Shown here: positions 1 to 8,254 of the stretch, one piece after another | Layout of the letters: each line of letters opens with the position of its first letter | Numbering within the stretch: position 1 is the stretch's first letter | Source of the DNA: Alicyclobacillus tolerans | GTDB taxonomy: Bacteria; Bacillota; Bacilli; Alicyclobacillales; Alicyclobacillaceae | Reading direction: 5' to 3' | Assembly (NCBI RefSeq): GCF_021739485.1 | Contig: NZ_JAJFNK010000018.1 | Span: 1 to 64,000 of the forward strand | DNA: 64,000 nucleotides | Position numbers and translations under genes: made by a program | Notes under the pieces: model-generated | Told to the model about the DNA's origin: nothing | The model's database searches: none | The model's input: the letters and a program-made list of their open reading frames with translations, nothing else

Positions 1-208
1 CACCTCTCGGAACTTATTTGAGGCTATTATCTCTCCTCAAAACCTACCCGGCGAGGTGTTCTACATTTGACGCTTACGTTTAATCAGTCTAAAGAACTAT
101 GAAAGAAAACGGCGGGCATCCTTTTATGAGTTCAGAAGATCCGGGTGATTCAGATGGCTCATGGAGCAATTGTGTAAGTGGATATACGTCCATAATTCGA
201 ATTATTTC

Positions 209-412
209 CTATCCAAATGAAGAAGAGGAACATTCATCATCCACAAGAAGGAGTTCCCGTGTAAGAAATGCAACCACACCGTATTCCGGAATGTTGATCA
301 CACAGAAATCACCCACTATGCGTTGTACAATCCCACGTGAACCCAGTAATTTGCCCGGTTTATACGCCTGTGGTCCAACGACCACCGACTGGCCTACTAC
401 AAACGGATTCAT
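209..412 (-). CDS. small SH3/KOW-like protein, function unknown
   Basis: 67-residue soluble protein. The start at 412 is chosen because GGGAGGTGAAG lies just upstream; a longer frame to 457 lacks a ribosome site. The pattern of Gly, Val and Pro (VGQSVVVGP, GSRGIVQRI) followed by short beta-prone stretches resembles a small beta-barrel of the SH3 or KOW kind. The tail is acidic and Ser-rich. No family was recognised and the neighbours do not suggest a role. The overlapping plus-strand frame has no comparable start signal. Confidence 0.5.
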   Translation of the reverse strand: MNPFVVGQSVVVGPQAYKPGKLLGSRGIVQRIVGDFCVINIPEYGVVAFLTRELLLVDDECSSSSFG

Positions 413-616
413 GACTTCTTCACCTCCCTGCGTTCTTCCATAGAGGCCCCGTTCCACGTTTTGACAGAGCCTCTATGGAAGAATATCGAAAGCGAAAATC
501 AATCAAGTACTATCCCTTCACCACTGCGGTAGCGGCCATGATCCACCAAAGGACGCCTAAGAACAAGACCATGGCCACAAGTAGAGACCACCCGTCCCTG
601 TGTCTCCGTATCCAAT

Positions 617-742
617 TCACTTTTGTTTCATCTCCTCACGGTACTCCTGAATGTCCCTTTCCGCCCACCGCATGATAACACTGAGAAGTACTACTACAAC
701 CACGAAGACAACAGTATATAGCCACGTCCATGTCGAGACCAT
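617..742 (-). CDS. 41-aa single-pass membrane protein
   Basis: Short ORF with one hydrophobic segment (residues 5-24, Val-rich) followed by a charged amphipathic tail (RWAERDIQEYREEMKQK). This is the architecture of small accessory subunits of respiratory complexes. It lies about 80 bp downstream of the cytochrome b pair on the same strand, so it may be a third cistron of that operon and a small subunit of the complex; that role is inferred. An in-frame ATG at 763 would add seven residues. Neither start has a strong ribosome site. Confidence 0.5.
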   Translation of the reverse strand: MVSTWTWLYTVVFVVVVVLLSVIMRWAERDIQEYREEMKQK

Positions 743-823
743 GTTGTTAAAAAAAGATCCCATCGCCAGACGCCTACTAAAGAGAGAGCAAGAAATGACA
801 GCGCCGCGAGGATGGGGTGGTTT

Positions 824-1780
824 TTAAATCTTGGCAGCATCTTGGCTCACCCCGGATGAAGAGACTTTATAATTTTCAACCTCCATTGGATCCACCGCGT
901 AGACCAATTTATAAAGTCGGAGGTATTTGGGTATGGAACGCAAGCCTGGAACGAGCGGAAACAGTACCACGAAGAACAAAGCAATTAACCCGTTCCAGAA
1001 AATAAATCCAAGTCCATTTGAGCCACCCGGCAACTCCACGTGCGCAATCGCAGGAACGATGAGGTACCAAGGTCCGACAAAGAAGCCGCGCTCCTTAATC
1101 ATCCCCCACTGATCGTCCGTCAACCCGTTTTTTATAGCTGTATTGAGTAAATATGGCCGATCATATAACCAGATATTCGTATACTGATAAACGTTACTTG
1201 GACTAATTCCTTGAAAATACGTCTCCAAATATCCATTTTGAGCGAGCTTCAATATGGACTGAGCCATCACCGGGACTGGGCCAAAATTCCCCGTCAGCGA
1301 GTCAATTTTCGTCAAGGAAGGTACGGGCGTGGTACCCATGCCTCCTCCACCCATCCCGTTCATCCCTACGGTCTTTTGAATCGCTTTGTCGTAGTTCATC
1401 GCCCACTGCTGTTGTTGACTTGTATTGGCGGCCAGAAATTGTTGTAACGCGCTTTGTTCGCTTGGAGACAATGCCCACGAGGCACTTTTCAATGGGGCGA
1501 TCACGAGCCGTTTGGCCGGGTTACTCATCCCATATTCATGCGTATTGGTATAAGAGGCCGAGGTTCCGTCCAACTCTTGTGCCACGCCCCAAATGGTCCC
1601 TCCTGGCTGCATGGTTGATACTTTTTGGATAGTTGCCTGTGGCCAATCCGGAGACCCAACCGCAAAGCCAAGAATCACGATCACAGCAACAACTAACAGG
1701 CCTACAATGGGATACCGCCAAAAGCAATGTGTGACAATACTAAATCTTCTTGTAGAAGTTGTACTTTGTTCCTTTGCCAT
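824..1780 (-). CDS. membrane partner of cytochrome b, divergent subunit-IV-like
   Basis: 318 residues starting at 1780, where GGGAGGTGAAGGAC precedes the ATG; a frame beginning at 1810 is not favoured. An N-terminal membrane anchor (about residues 20-40) is followed by a long extracytoplasmic domain with Gly/Met-rich and Gln-rich stretches. Near residues 245-290 there is GPWYLIVPAIAH and a second hydrophobic region. GPWY recalls the PEWY quinol-site motif of cytochrome b subunit IV, but the Glu is missing and homology is not secure. It begins 13 bp after the cytochrome b stop codon, so the two are almost certainly co-expressed. Likely role: second half of a quinol-oxidising complex. No CxxCH motif was seen. 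Confidence 0.6.
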   Translation of the reverse strand: MAKEQSTTSTRRFSIVTHCFWRYPIVGLLVVAVIVILGFAVGSPDWPQATIQKVSTMQPGGTIWGVAQELDGTSASYTNTHEYGMSNPAKRLVIAPLKSASWALSPSEQSALQQFLAANTSQQQQWAMNYDKAIQKTVGMNGMGGGGMGTTPVPSLTKIDSLTGNFGPVPVMAQSILKLAQNGYLETYFQGISPSNVYQYTNIWLYDRPYLLNTAIKNGLTDDQWGMIKERGFFVGPWYLIVPAIAHVELPGGSNGLGFIFWNGLIALFFVVLFPLVPGLRSIPKYLRLYKLVYAVDPMEVENYKVSSSGVSQDAAKI

Positions 1781-1793
1781 GTCCTTCACCTCC

Positions 1794-2447
1794 CTACAAT
1801 GGCCGTGCAATGCCTTGTAATTTCACTAAGGTTACATGTACGCCAATCAGCACCACGAGAACAAACGGGATCAGCGCGACATGAATGATGAGGGCGGATG
1901 TGAAATTTTCTGGCGAAATGAGCCGTAGAAAAGGGACCGTAAACAACATGTCGTCCGAATGCATCGAAACAAACTGCGATTCCCAATCCCCCCGTGCCAG
2001 TAATCCAAATAAATTTTCACCAAGAGATAGAAAGAAGGTGACAAATCCAATCGCGTAGTTCACCCAACGTTTTCCGCGATACGCGCCTGTCAGCCAAACG
2101 CGGATAATGTGGAGGAAAAGAAAAAAGAAAAACGCTTGCGCGGACCAGTAATGCATAGACTTCGTAACAAGCCCAGCCTTCGTCCCGATCCACCAAGTCG
2201 GTCCGAAAAAGGTCAAAACCAAACCTGTAAGAATCAAAAGAAGAAAAGAAAAGAAGGTGAGTCCCCCCATACAATACCAATACGATTCTGCATAGGAAGG
2301 TGCGGTTTTACCAAACATCCGGTTAAATGGGGGGAGGTAGGCGAAGCTTTCCAAGAAAGCCCGCCAAAAGCCACGTTTCCGTCGACGTTCCCCAAATCGG
2401 AACGGTTCACTTGCGTGGTGTGCAAAATAATCGTCTTCTGTCGACAC
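1794..2447 (-). CDS. cytochrome b (b6-type N-terminal domain)
   Basis: 217 residues with a GTG start; GAGGTGACGG lies upstream. Four predicted membrane helices carry paired histidines for two b-type hemes: SMHYW and FLHIIRVW in one helix region, and IIHVAL and GVHVTL in a later one, at roughly 14-residue spacing. This is the b6-type quinol:acceptor oxidoreductase core that moves electrons across the membrane. No Rieske gene is visible beside it. The pairing with the following gene resembles a split bc/b6f core. The nearby copper proteins suggest iron or sulfur respiration, which is inference. Confidence 0.85.
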   Translation of the reverse strand: MSTEDDYFAHHASEPFRFGERRRKRGFWRAFLESFAYLPPFNRMFGKTAPSYAESYWYCMGGLTFFSFLLLILTGLVLTFFGPTWWIGTKAGLVTKSMHYWSAQAFFFFLFLHIIRVWLTGAYRGKRWVNYAIGFVTFFLSLGENLFGLLARGDWESQFVSMHSDDMLFTVPFLRLISPENFTSALIIHVALIPFVLVVLIGVHVTLVKLQGIARPL

Positions 2448-2676
2448 AATCCGTCACCTCACTCAACCATAGTAGAGCGGTGTCATTTCGGGTTCGGCTC
2501 ACCGTTGTTTCTCCGGCATAACACGAACTGTCCGCCCCATCCATCGTTTAAATACCACAACCTTTTTTAACGTGGCTCCTTACAACTGGAAATTCGAATA
2601 TGCAGTTCAGAATGAAATCGGATGCATCCCTAAACCATCTTCGCGGGTCCTTCCTATCCTCCTTTACGATGTATAC

Positions 2677-2696
2677 TATACCCCGGGTAGGGTATA
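2677..2696. promoter_or_regulatory. CsoR/CstR-like operator palindrome
   Basis: Inverted repeat TATACCC-N6-GGGTATA, the G/C-core form with A/T flanks known for CsoR-family (copper) and CstR (persulfide) repressors. It lies in the 433-bp gap between cytochrome b on the minus strand and the next plus-strand frame. On the minus strand it is followed by AAAGGAGG with no usable gene, suggesting a lost start or leader. The identity of the repressor is inferred; no csoR gene is in the window. Nothing else was recognised between 2448 and 2880. Confidence 0.45.
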
Positions 2697-2880
2697 TAAA
2701 CTATGGACCGAAGGAACTATATTTTCCGGAAGGTATTGACTAGTACAGATGCGCTAGTACGCGACCTGGGTTACTAGCTCATCCGGCTGTACCTTTTGTT
2801 CGAATCCTTTCTTTAACTTTCTGCATCATTTCTTCTCATTTATCTCGTAAGCTCCAACAAAGTCGTTATGATCTTCTTCG

Positions 2881-3156
2881 ATGAATTCGAGGACGACCTA
2901 CTCCATGCTCCGGGAAAGGAGAGCTTTTAGGAACGTGAGTCAAACGTTGAGTACGATTGTTATCGCTCTGATTTGCCCCCAGATGATGATTTTTATGATG
3001 AGAGGGATGCACGGTCAGTCGAATTCTTACTTCATGCATCGTTCCTCCACGAAGAGATTCGCTTCCAGAGAGGAAGAATTTCAGGAGTTGAGGGAATGCC
3101 TCATCGATTTACACGAAGCACAATATGACCAGTTGTCCTCAGAACCTCGACGGTAA
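2881..3156 (+). pseudogene. DUF2933-like small membrane protein, probably decayed
   Basis: 91-codon frame whose central part (ALICPQMMIFMMRGMHG) resembles the hydrophobic Cys-Pro...Met/His segment of DUF2933 proteins. It ends in a heptad-like helix (EEFQELRECLIDLHEAQ). The N-terminal third is not protein-like and no ribosome site precedes the start, so the 5' end is probably lost or frameshifted. These small proteins often accompany copper genes. The assignment is tentative. Confidence 0.35.
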
Positions 3157-3414
3157 ACTCACGAATCCAGTTCCTCAAACATTTCCTCGCCTCATCTCCT
3201 GCATTCGAACAAGTAGAACATTTCCGTAATTATGGAAGAATGGTACAACCCATCCACCCGGAAAGTCCACTGAAATGACCAAGAGCTGTCCGTCTCGGTC
3301 ATTTACTTTTATTGACTATTTCGCACTTTGCATCCAGATTGTGCTTTGAATTCCGCACCATGTGGTGGATTCCCCCCGTAAAAAGCTGATTTTGAAATTC
3401 CAAATATTTTTCCC

Positions 3415-3480
3415 AACAATCCACAAACTTTCTCCACATTCCAGAGCTAAAGTAAAGACGCATAAAAACAACGGAGGGAT
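3415..3480 (+). promoter_or_regulatory. shared leader element, copy A (sulfocyanin-type)
   Basis: Begins AACAATCCACAAACTTTCTC and ends in the ribosome site ACGGAGGGAT. Almost the same stretch occurs at 8131-8196 and, on the other strand, at 19118-19189. Two TCCACA-like half sites lie 13 bp apart. It ends four bases before the start codon of the decayed sulfocyanin. It is a conserved promoter or untranslated leader; the regulator is unknown. Confidence 0.55.
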
Positions 3481-3484
3481 TTGT

Positions 3485-3865
3485 ATGAAATGGCGTAGTA
3501 TCCTCATTCCCACCCTGTTGATTGGCCCGGGTGTCGGCGGATTCACCGTATCGCAAGCATTTGCGAAAAGTATATCGCAAGCTTTTCCCTATAACGATGC
3601 GAAAGCAAACACAACTTCCAGTGCCAGGTCGACGGACCCCCTCGGCTGCACCATGGAGCAACCACCGTTCTGTAAGCATGAGTTCAGGATTGATGCTGAA
3701 TGGAGGTTCTATGGCATTCGATCACCCTTCCCAAAGTGGTTCATATGACATGATGAGCCGGAGTTTTGGAGGGAACGCGCAAAATAGCAGGAGCGGTATG
3801 GAAGCGTCCATGATGAATTAGTTCTATGGTTCGATGAAAACATCCCACTGCCCACCAGGATTAAG
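3485..3865 (+). pseudogene. decayed sulfocyanin paralogue
   Basis: The first 30 codons (MKWRSILIPTLLIG...SQAFA) closely match the signal peptide of the intact sulfocyanin at 18297-19115. The reading then moves to another frame, where SGLMLNGGSMAF...HPSQSG and SMMN-stop-FYGSMKT align with the same protein's Ser/Gly/Met-rich linker. At least one frameshift and one TAG break it, and the copper-binding C-terminal domain is missing. It is a degraded copy with its leader intact. Confidence 0.75.
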
Positions 3866-4040
3866 GAACACGTCACAGAGGGAGGTGACCATTTCTCTCG
3901 TGCCACGACAGGATGTTTGACAATTGTTGGTGAATCGCAAGGGCACACAGCAAGGGTGGGTCCGTGAACACGACCCATTTTGCTTTATATGGAAGAAAGG
4001 ACAGACGTAGCAGACTCTCAGGAAAGGAGTAGACCAGAGT

Positions 4041-4181
4041 ATGAGTGCTCAAACGTACGTAGAGATCGTCTTGTGGGGGGTGATTGTTTGGGGGACATTG
4101 TATTTTTTGCACCAGATGCTTCCTCGTGCTACGATCAAAGGAATTCAGCAAGCTGTTTTCCTGGGCAAGAAACACGCGTAG
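4041..4181 (+). CDS. 46-aa single-pass membrane protein
   Basis: Short ORF preceded by GGAAAGGAG. One transmembrane segment (residues 7-23, Trp-rich) is followed by a basic tail containing LPRATIKG and ending GKKHA. It lies between the sulfocyanin remnant and the DUF302 gene. No family was recognised. It could be a small subunit of a terminal oxidase or another membrane redox complex, but nothing here proves that. Confidence 0.5.
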   Translation: MSAQTYVEIVLWGVIVWGTLYFLHQMLPRATIKGIQQAVFLGKKHA

Positions 4182-4268
4182 CATCCGCCGAAACTGGTAG
4201 GCGAAACGCATGGTCAATAAGTCTCGTTTCATGTTGAGATTTCCATGAAAAATGAAGGAGTGAAGGAG

Positions 4269-4652
4269 ATGTTTCATTACACTGCACAAACCAACAAGTC
4301 GATAGACCAAGTGGTCCATGATTTAGAACAGAGTCTCAAGAATCGAAAATTCGGGATTCTCTGGTCCTTGGATATCCCTGCGACCCTTCAATCAAAGGGT
4401 GTCGAGTATACGAAACCCTATCGAATTTTGGAAGTCTGTAATCCGGTGCAAGCCAAGGAAGTGCTGAGCGAAGCCGACGAGGTCGGGTACTTCCTTCCTT
4501 GTAAGATCGCGATTTATGAAGATGGTGGTGTCACGAAAATCGGTCTGCCGAAGCCAACCGTCTTAATGGATCTGATAAATCGTCCATCTCTCCAACCGAT
4601 TGCGGCCGAGGTGGAAAAAGCCTTAGTGGACGCAGTGAATGAAGTGGTGTAA
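4269..4652 (+). CDS. DUF302 family protein
   Basis: 127 residues from the ATG at 4269, which follows AAGGAGTGAAGGAG; an upstream in-frame ATG at 4245 is less likely. The fold signature is visible: an N-terminal Gln/Asp helix (IDQVVHDLEQSLKN), then FGILWSLDIPATL, an EVCNPVQAKEVL helix, and CKIAIYEDGG with a final Pro-rich segment. DUF302 proteins are small alpha/beta proteins found near sulfur and thiol-redox genes; a heme- or thiol-related role has been suggested but is not settled. The thioredoxin cluster follows about 190 bp downstream. Confidence 0.75.
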   Translation: MFHYTAQTNKSIDQVVHDLEQSLKNRKFGILWSLDIPATLQSKGVEYTKPYRILEVCNPVQAKEVLSEADEVGYFLPCKIAIYEDGGVTKIGLPKPTVLMDLINRPSLQPIAAEVEKALVDAVNEVV

Positions 4653-4845
4653 TACCTCCTCGAAGTGTATCCACCAAATACGTACGTAAGGGATCGGGAC
4701 TTCTTTTCCGGTCCTTTGTCGTTTAACCTCCAAAAGGTCCTGCTCCATTTCGTCCGTCTCCATAATTTCCACACAATCTTGAGTATGATGGGAGTGTACG
4801 GCCCTTCCACAATTGTGACACGATCGTGAATTTGGATGTGATGTG

Positions 4846-5379
4846 ATGAAAACGCAGAAACGGCAAATCCTCCTGGCTTCGGTGATGGGCGGGCTGCTTT
4901 TGGTCTTAATGTCTTGGATCACAGTACGTTATATGATCCACTCCAAAGTGGCCAAGGTTGGCGATGTCGCACCGAATATACAGACGACCACCGTCTCCGG
5001 TCAGCCGTTTGCTCTGAATTCCTTACGAGGAGAAACCGTTTTTCTCAATTTCTTTACACCCTGGTGTCCTCCTTGCATTCAGGAAACACCCGACCTGATT
5101 TCATTTGCCAAGCAATATGGAAACAAGGTCCACGTGGTTCTCATCGATCGCGGAGACGGATCGCTTTTGGTCTCGAACTACGTCAAGCAGTACCATCTCT
5201 CAACAAGCATCACCGTACTACTCAATACCCAAGATGTTTGGTCACAGCCATACGGGGTCACTGGGCAACCGGAGACATTCCTGATTCGTCCGAAAGGCAC
5301 GATCGCATACCATTTGATTGGCCCACTCACAGAACCGCAAATGGTTCGACTCGCACAGTTAAGTGGAATGAAGAAGTAA
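4846..5379 (+). CDS. TlpA/ResA-type membrane-anchored thiol-disulfide oxidoreductase (1)
   Basis: 177 residues from ATG 4846; a GTG directly before it is also possible. One N-terminal anchor (residues 11-30) is followed by a thioredoxin fold with the active site FTPWCPPCIQETPDL and a cis-Pro region (GVTGQPETFLI). It should reduce or oxidise thiols outside the membrane, with electrons from the adjacent CcdA. It is first in a tight run of five genes with two further TlpA paralogues. Such proteins serve cytochrome c maturation, or copper insertion and sporulation. Confidence 0.85.
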   Translation: MKTQKRQILLASVMGGLLLVLMSWITVRYMIHSKVAKVGDVAPNIQTTTVSGQPFALNSLRGETVFLNFFTPWCPPCIQETPDLISFAKQYGNKVHVVLIDRGDGSLLVSNYVKQYHLSTSITVLLNTQDVWSQPYGVTGQPETFLIRPKGTIAYHLIGPLTEPQMVRLAQLSGMKK

Positions 5380-5402
5380 CAGATACAGATTGGAGTGATG
5401 AC

Positions 5403-6113
5403 ATGGGATCCCATCCCACTTTGTGGCTCGCGTTTGCAGCAGGCTTTCTATCCTTTATTTCACCGTGCGTGCTCCCACTTTACCCGTCCTACATCTCCTA
5501 TATCTCCGGGGTCACGTTTGCGGATGGTGAGAGCCAGACCCTGGGTCACCGCATGAAGGCACTGGCACATACTTTTTTCTTCGTACTCGGATTTGCCATC
5601 ATTTTCTTTGCCTTGGGTATGTCCGCCACGTTACTGGGACAAGTCTTTATCGACTATCGCGATGTCATTCGCGTCGTGGGTGGCATCATCGTGATCGTCA
5701 TGGGTTTGACCCTTACAGGACTCGTCAAACTCAAATGGCTGATGATGGAGCGCAAATGGGAGTACCGGGGTAAAAAAGCAGGATACATCACCTCTGTGCT
5801 CATTGGCATCAGTTTTGCGGCCGGGTGGACCCCTTGTATTGGTCCCATCCTGGCTTCAGTCCTGGTTTTGACAGCCACGCAGTCGACCTTTGGCGTAGCC
5901 TTGATTCTTGCCTACATTGTCGGCTTCGCCATTCCGTTTTTTATTCTTGCCTTTACGATGAGTTCCGTGCGAAAACTGGCGCGCTATGGAGCCATCTTAT
6001 CCAAAATCGGTGGATACCTCATGATTTTTATGGGGTTCCTGCTTGCCACCAACATGATGTCGAAAATCACCATCTGGTTAATCCAATTATACGGTGGATT
6101 CACCGGATTTTAA
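5403..6113 (+). CDS. ccdA: CcdA family thiol-disulfide transporter
   Basis: 236-residue polytopic membrane protein with about six helices. The start at 5403 follows TTGGAGTGATGAC. The two redox-active Cys occur in the diagnostic motifs SFISPCVLPLYPSY (helix 1) and GWTPCIGPILASV (helix 4). CcdA carries electrons from cytoplasmic thioredoxin to extracytoplasmic thioredoxin-like proteins. It lies between two TlpA/ResA genes, its probable partners, and is the first of two CcdA homologues in the window. Confidence 0.92.
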   Translation: MGSHPTLWLAFAAGFLSFISPCVLPLYPSYISYISGVTFADGESQTLGHRMKALAHTFFFVLGFAIIFFALGMSATLLGQVFIDYRDVIRVVGGIIVIVMGLTLTGLVKLKWLMMERKWEYRGKKAGYITSVLIGISFAAGWTPCIGPILASVLVLTATQSTFGVALILAYIVGFAIPFFILAFTMSSVRKLARYGAILSKIGGYLMIFMGFLLATNMMSKITIWLIQLYGGFTGF

Positions 6114-6132
6114 GGTACGAGGAGGAATTGTT

Positions 6133-6669
6133 GTGAAGAAAATTCAGAAATGGTCGTTTCTCGGACTGGGAGTTTTGCTCCTGTTTGGGGCGGTTTTCTT
6201 TGTCACCTTGAAAAATCCCTCTCAAGCGAGTGTAGCCGTCTCACCAGAAGTAGGTTATCGCGTCCCTTCCTTCACATTGGCGACCTACCCGGGAAATAGC
6301 TCTGTAAACGTGACCCCGGACACTCACAGACCGATGCTCATCAACTTTTGGGCTTCGTGGTGCCCCCCTTGTCAGGCCGAAGCTCCGGATTTGGAAAAAG
6401 CCTATAAAAAGTATGGACAACAGGTCGAATTTGTAGGGGTCAATTTAACGATGCAAGATTCTTTACCCAATGTCCAGAACTTTCTCAGCAAATATGGGAT
6501 CACGTATACGACCGCTTTAGATAAGACGGGTGGGGTAGCCTCTGAGTACAAAGTGGTGGCCATACCTACTTCCATCTTTGTCAACCGTTCCGGGGTCATC
6601 GTGGACCGCTATACGGGTGCGATTCCGCCTCAGTACCTGGATTCCGACCTGCAAAGGATTGAACAGTAA
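6133..6669 (+). CDS. ResA/TlpA-type thiol-disulfide oxidoreductase (2)
   Basis: 178 residues with a GTG start, preceded by AGGAGGAATTG at the end of ccdA. An N-terminal membrane anchor (residues 8-26) is followed by a thioredoxin fold with WASWCPPCQAEAPDL and cis-Pro in VAIPTSIFV. This active site is typical of ResA, which reduces apocytochrome c heme-binding cysteines. No c-type cytochrome was found in this window, so the clients are elsewhere or are copper proteins such as sulfocyanin. Confidence 0.88.
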   Translation: MKKIQKWSFLGLGVLLLFGAVFFVTLKNPSQASVAVSPEVGYRVPSFTLATYPGNSSVNVTPDTHRPMLINFWASWCPPCQAEAPDLEKAYKKYGQQVEFVGVNLTMQDSLPNVQNFLSKYGITYTTALDKTGGVASEYKVVAIPTSIFVNRSGVIVDRYTGAIPPQYLDSDLQRIEQ

Positions 6670-7385
6670 TGAACGTCGTTTTGATTGCCCAAACCCTTCT
6701 CCAGAGACTGCCGCCGGTATTCATCGCAGGTTTCGTCGGAGCAATCGTGACGCGCGTTTATCTGCAATTTCTGAAAGAGCCATCCTTACGGCGTTTTCTT
6801 TCGGACCAATTATGGGGCAGCCTGATTGTGTTCGTGCTGGTCACGCGCTTCTCTGGACTGATACTCCATCCAAGCATCCTGGTTAGGCCCAATTTTTACA
6901 CCTTATTTGGCGCTTCTGCGGCCAGCGGAGTCGCTTTGGGTGTCCTCGCCGTGATCGTGTATCTCCTGTTCTCCTTGGGTAAAGCAAACCACTTGGATCG
7001 CTTCCAGAGGTCGATGTGGATCGCTCGCATGAGTTTGGTGGTCAGTGTCGTGTTTTACCTGTACCAATTCTTCCTGGACCTGCCGCCATTTTGGGTGGAA
7101 GATCTCCTGCGCTTAGCCTTGTCTTTCCTGATTCTCGTCATACTACACACCAAGTGGACCTTTCATCTCAGTCACCGTTTGTGGGGTGCACTGGCTGGGT
7201 TCTGGCTCCTGACGTCATTGATGGTGCCCCACGTAAACCGAATCGGGCCGCTGGACCTAGGACAATGGACGGCTGTGCTCATCGTGCTCACTGCCATCGG
7301 GCTGGAGGCCCTGAAGGATTTTCGGAGACCCAATAACCCTACAGCTCAGACATCCGATCGATTGGACCGTGATAATGAGGAGTGA
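6669..7385 (+). CDS. polytopic membrane protein of the thiol-redox cluster
   Basis: 238 residues whose ATG overlaps the stop codon of the preceding resA-like gene (TAATG), so translation is coupled. About seven hydrophobic helices with few charged residues; the C-terminus is hydrophilic and acidic. Its position between two TlpA genes suggests a membrane partner in the same pathway. The helix count slightly recalls prolipoprotein diacylglyceryl transferase, but no convincing catalytic motif was seen. Function unknown. Confidence 0.7.
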   Translation: MNVVLIAQTLLQRLPPVFIAGFVGAIVTRVYLQFLKEPSLRRFLSDQLWGSLIVFVLVTRFSGLILHPSILVRPNFYTLFGASAASGVALGVLAVIVYLLFSLGKANHLDRFQRSMWIARMSLVVSVVFYLYQFFLDLPPFWVEDLLRLALSFLILVILHTKWTFHLSHRLWGALAGFWLLTSLMVPHVNRIGPLDLGQWTAVLIVLTAIGLEALKDFRRPNNPTAQTSDRLDRDNEE

Positions 7386-7391
7386 GAATGT

Positions 7392-8003
7392 ATGAAAACC
7401 ATGGTGTCATGGATACTTAGCTTGTCCCTTCTGGTGACAGGATGTGGGACAGTAGTCCCCCACAACTCCACAGGAGGCCCAACAACCGCGTCAAATTCAG
7501 CAAACGGAGCCTCAATTGGACAAGCCAACCCGCTTCCCGCCACACCAGAGAGTCCACTCGTGGGTCATCCAGCTCCGAACTTTGACCTCAAAACATTAAA
7601 TGAACAGTCCTCGGTATCCCTCCGCGACCTGTTAGGTAAGCAGCCCATCCTGATCAACGCGTGGGCCTCTTGGTGCCCTCCTTGCCAGCAGGAAACTCCA
7701 GACCTGGTCACGATGTCCAAGAAATATGCTGGCAAAATTCAATTCGTGGGCGTGAACATGACCAGTGACCATGACAGTGCGACGGCAGCTAAAGCCTTTG
7801 TCCATCAGTATGGGGTAACCTATCCAACCTTGCTCGATCTCCAAGGGAGTTTCTCAAAAGACTATCAAATCATCGGCTACCCCACCACGTTCATCCTAGA
7901 ACCTAATGGAACGGTTCAGAACGTGCATGTGGGTTTATTGACGCGGTCGCAAATGGAATCTCTGATTACCAACGCCCTGAAATCCAGAAAAACAACACCA
8001 TAA
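7392..8003 (+). CDS. TlpA-like thioredoxin lipoprotein (3)
   Basis: 203 residues. A short signal peptide ends in the lipobox LVTGC, giving a lipid-anchored mature protein. A Thr/Ser/Pro-rich linker follows, then a thioredoxin fold with WASWCPPCQQETPDL and cis-Pro GYPTTFIL. It is the last gene of the cluster, 6 bp after the preceding membrane protein. Three paralogues with slightly different active-site flanks may divide reducing, oxidising or copper-delivery tasks; that division is inferred. Confidence 0.88.
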   Translation: MKTMVSWILSLSLLVTGCGTVVPHNSTGGPTTASNSANGASIGQANPLPATPESPLVGHPAPNFDLKTLNEQSSVSLRDLLGKQPILINAWASWCPPCQQETPDLVTMSKKYAGKIQFVGVNMTSDHDSATAAKAFVHQYGVTYPTLLDLQGSFSKDYQIIGYPTTFILEPNGTVQNVHVGLLTRSQMESLITNALKSRKTTP

Positions 8004-8047
8004 AAGCCTAAGTTGCCTGTGTGACATGACGAAGAAATAAATGTATG

Positions 8048-8081
8048 AATCCTCCGTTGCGAGTCGGAACAACGGGGGATT
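8048..8081 (+). terminator. probable terminator of the TlpA/CcdA cluster
   Basis: Inverted repeat AATCCTCCGTTG / CAACGGGGGATT with a 10-nt loop, followed by a short T-rich run. It is placed 45 bp after the last thioredoxin gene. Confidence 0.5.
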
Positions 8082-8130
8082 TCAAAGCATGATATCACGT
8101 GACTTTTCCCACACCCTCTTACTTTCCTCA

Positions 8131-8200
8131 AACAATCCACAAACTTTCTCCATACTTCGGATCTAAAGTAAGGACGTCACCAAGAAACGGAGGGATGTCC
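8131..8200 (+). promoter_or_regulatory. shared leader element, copy B
   Basis: Same element as at 3415-3480, including CCACAAACTTTCTCCAT, TCTAAAGTAA and the ribosome site ACGGAGGGAT. In the sulfocyanin copies ATGAAA follows at this point; here the triplet is CTG followed by AAA and then a stop after five codons. The sequence thus reads as the promoter and 5' end of a lost sulfocyanin copy, now lying in front of the gene at 8255. Confidence 0.5.
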
Positions 8201-8254
8201 TGAAATATACCATGCCATAAGACCAGAAAGTGATCTCATACCAGGAGGCTGTTT

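Noticed and set aside
2448..2676. Possible Rieske or small gene upstream of cytochrome b
   Set aside because: All frames are short or interrupted and show no CxH or other Rieske motif.
4623..4922. Minus-strand ORF with CRFC and CHNC
   Set aside because: It overlaps the end of the DUF302 gene and the start of the TlpA gene, and lacks a ribosome site; the Cys pairs are probably chance.
4914..6113. Very long frame reading into ccdA
   Set aside because: The first 163 codons are an out-of-frame shadow of the first TlpA gene. The true ccdA start is at 5403 with its own ribosome site.
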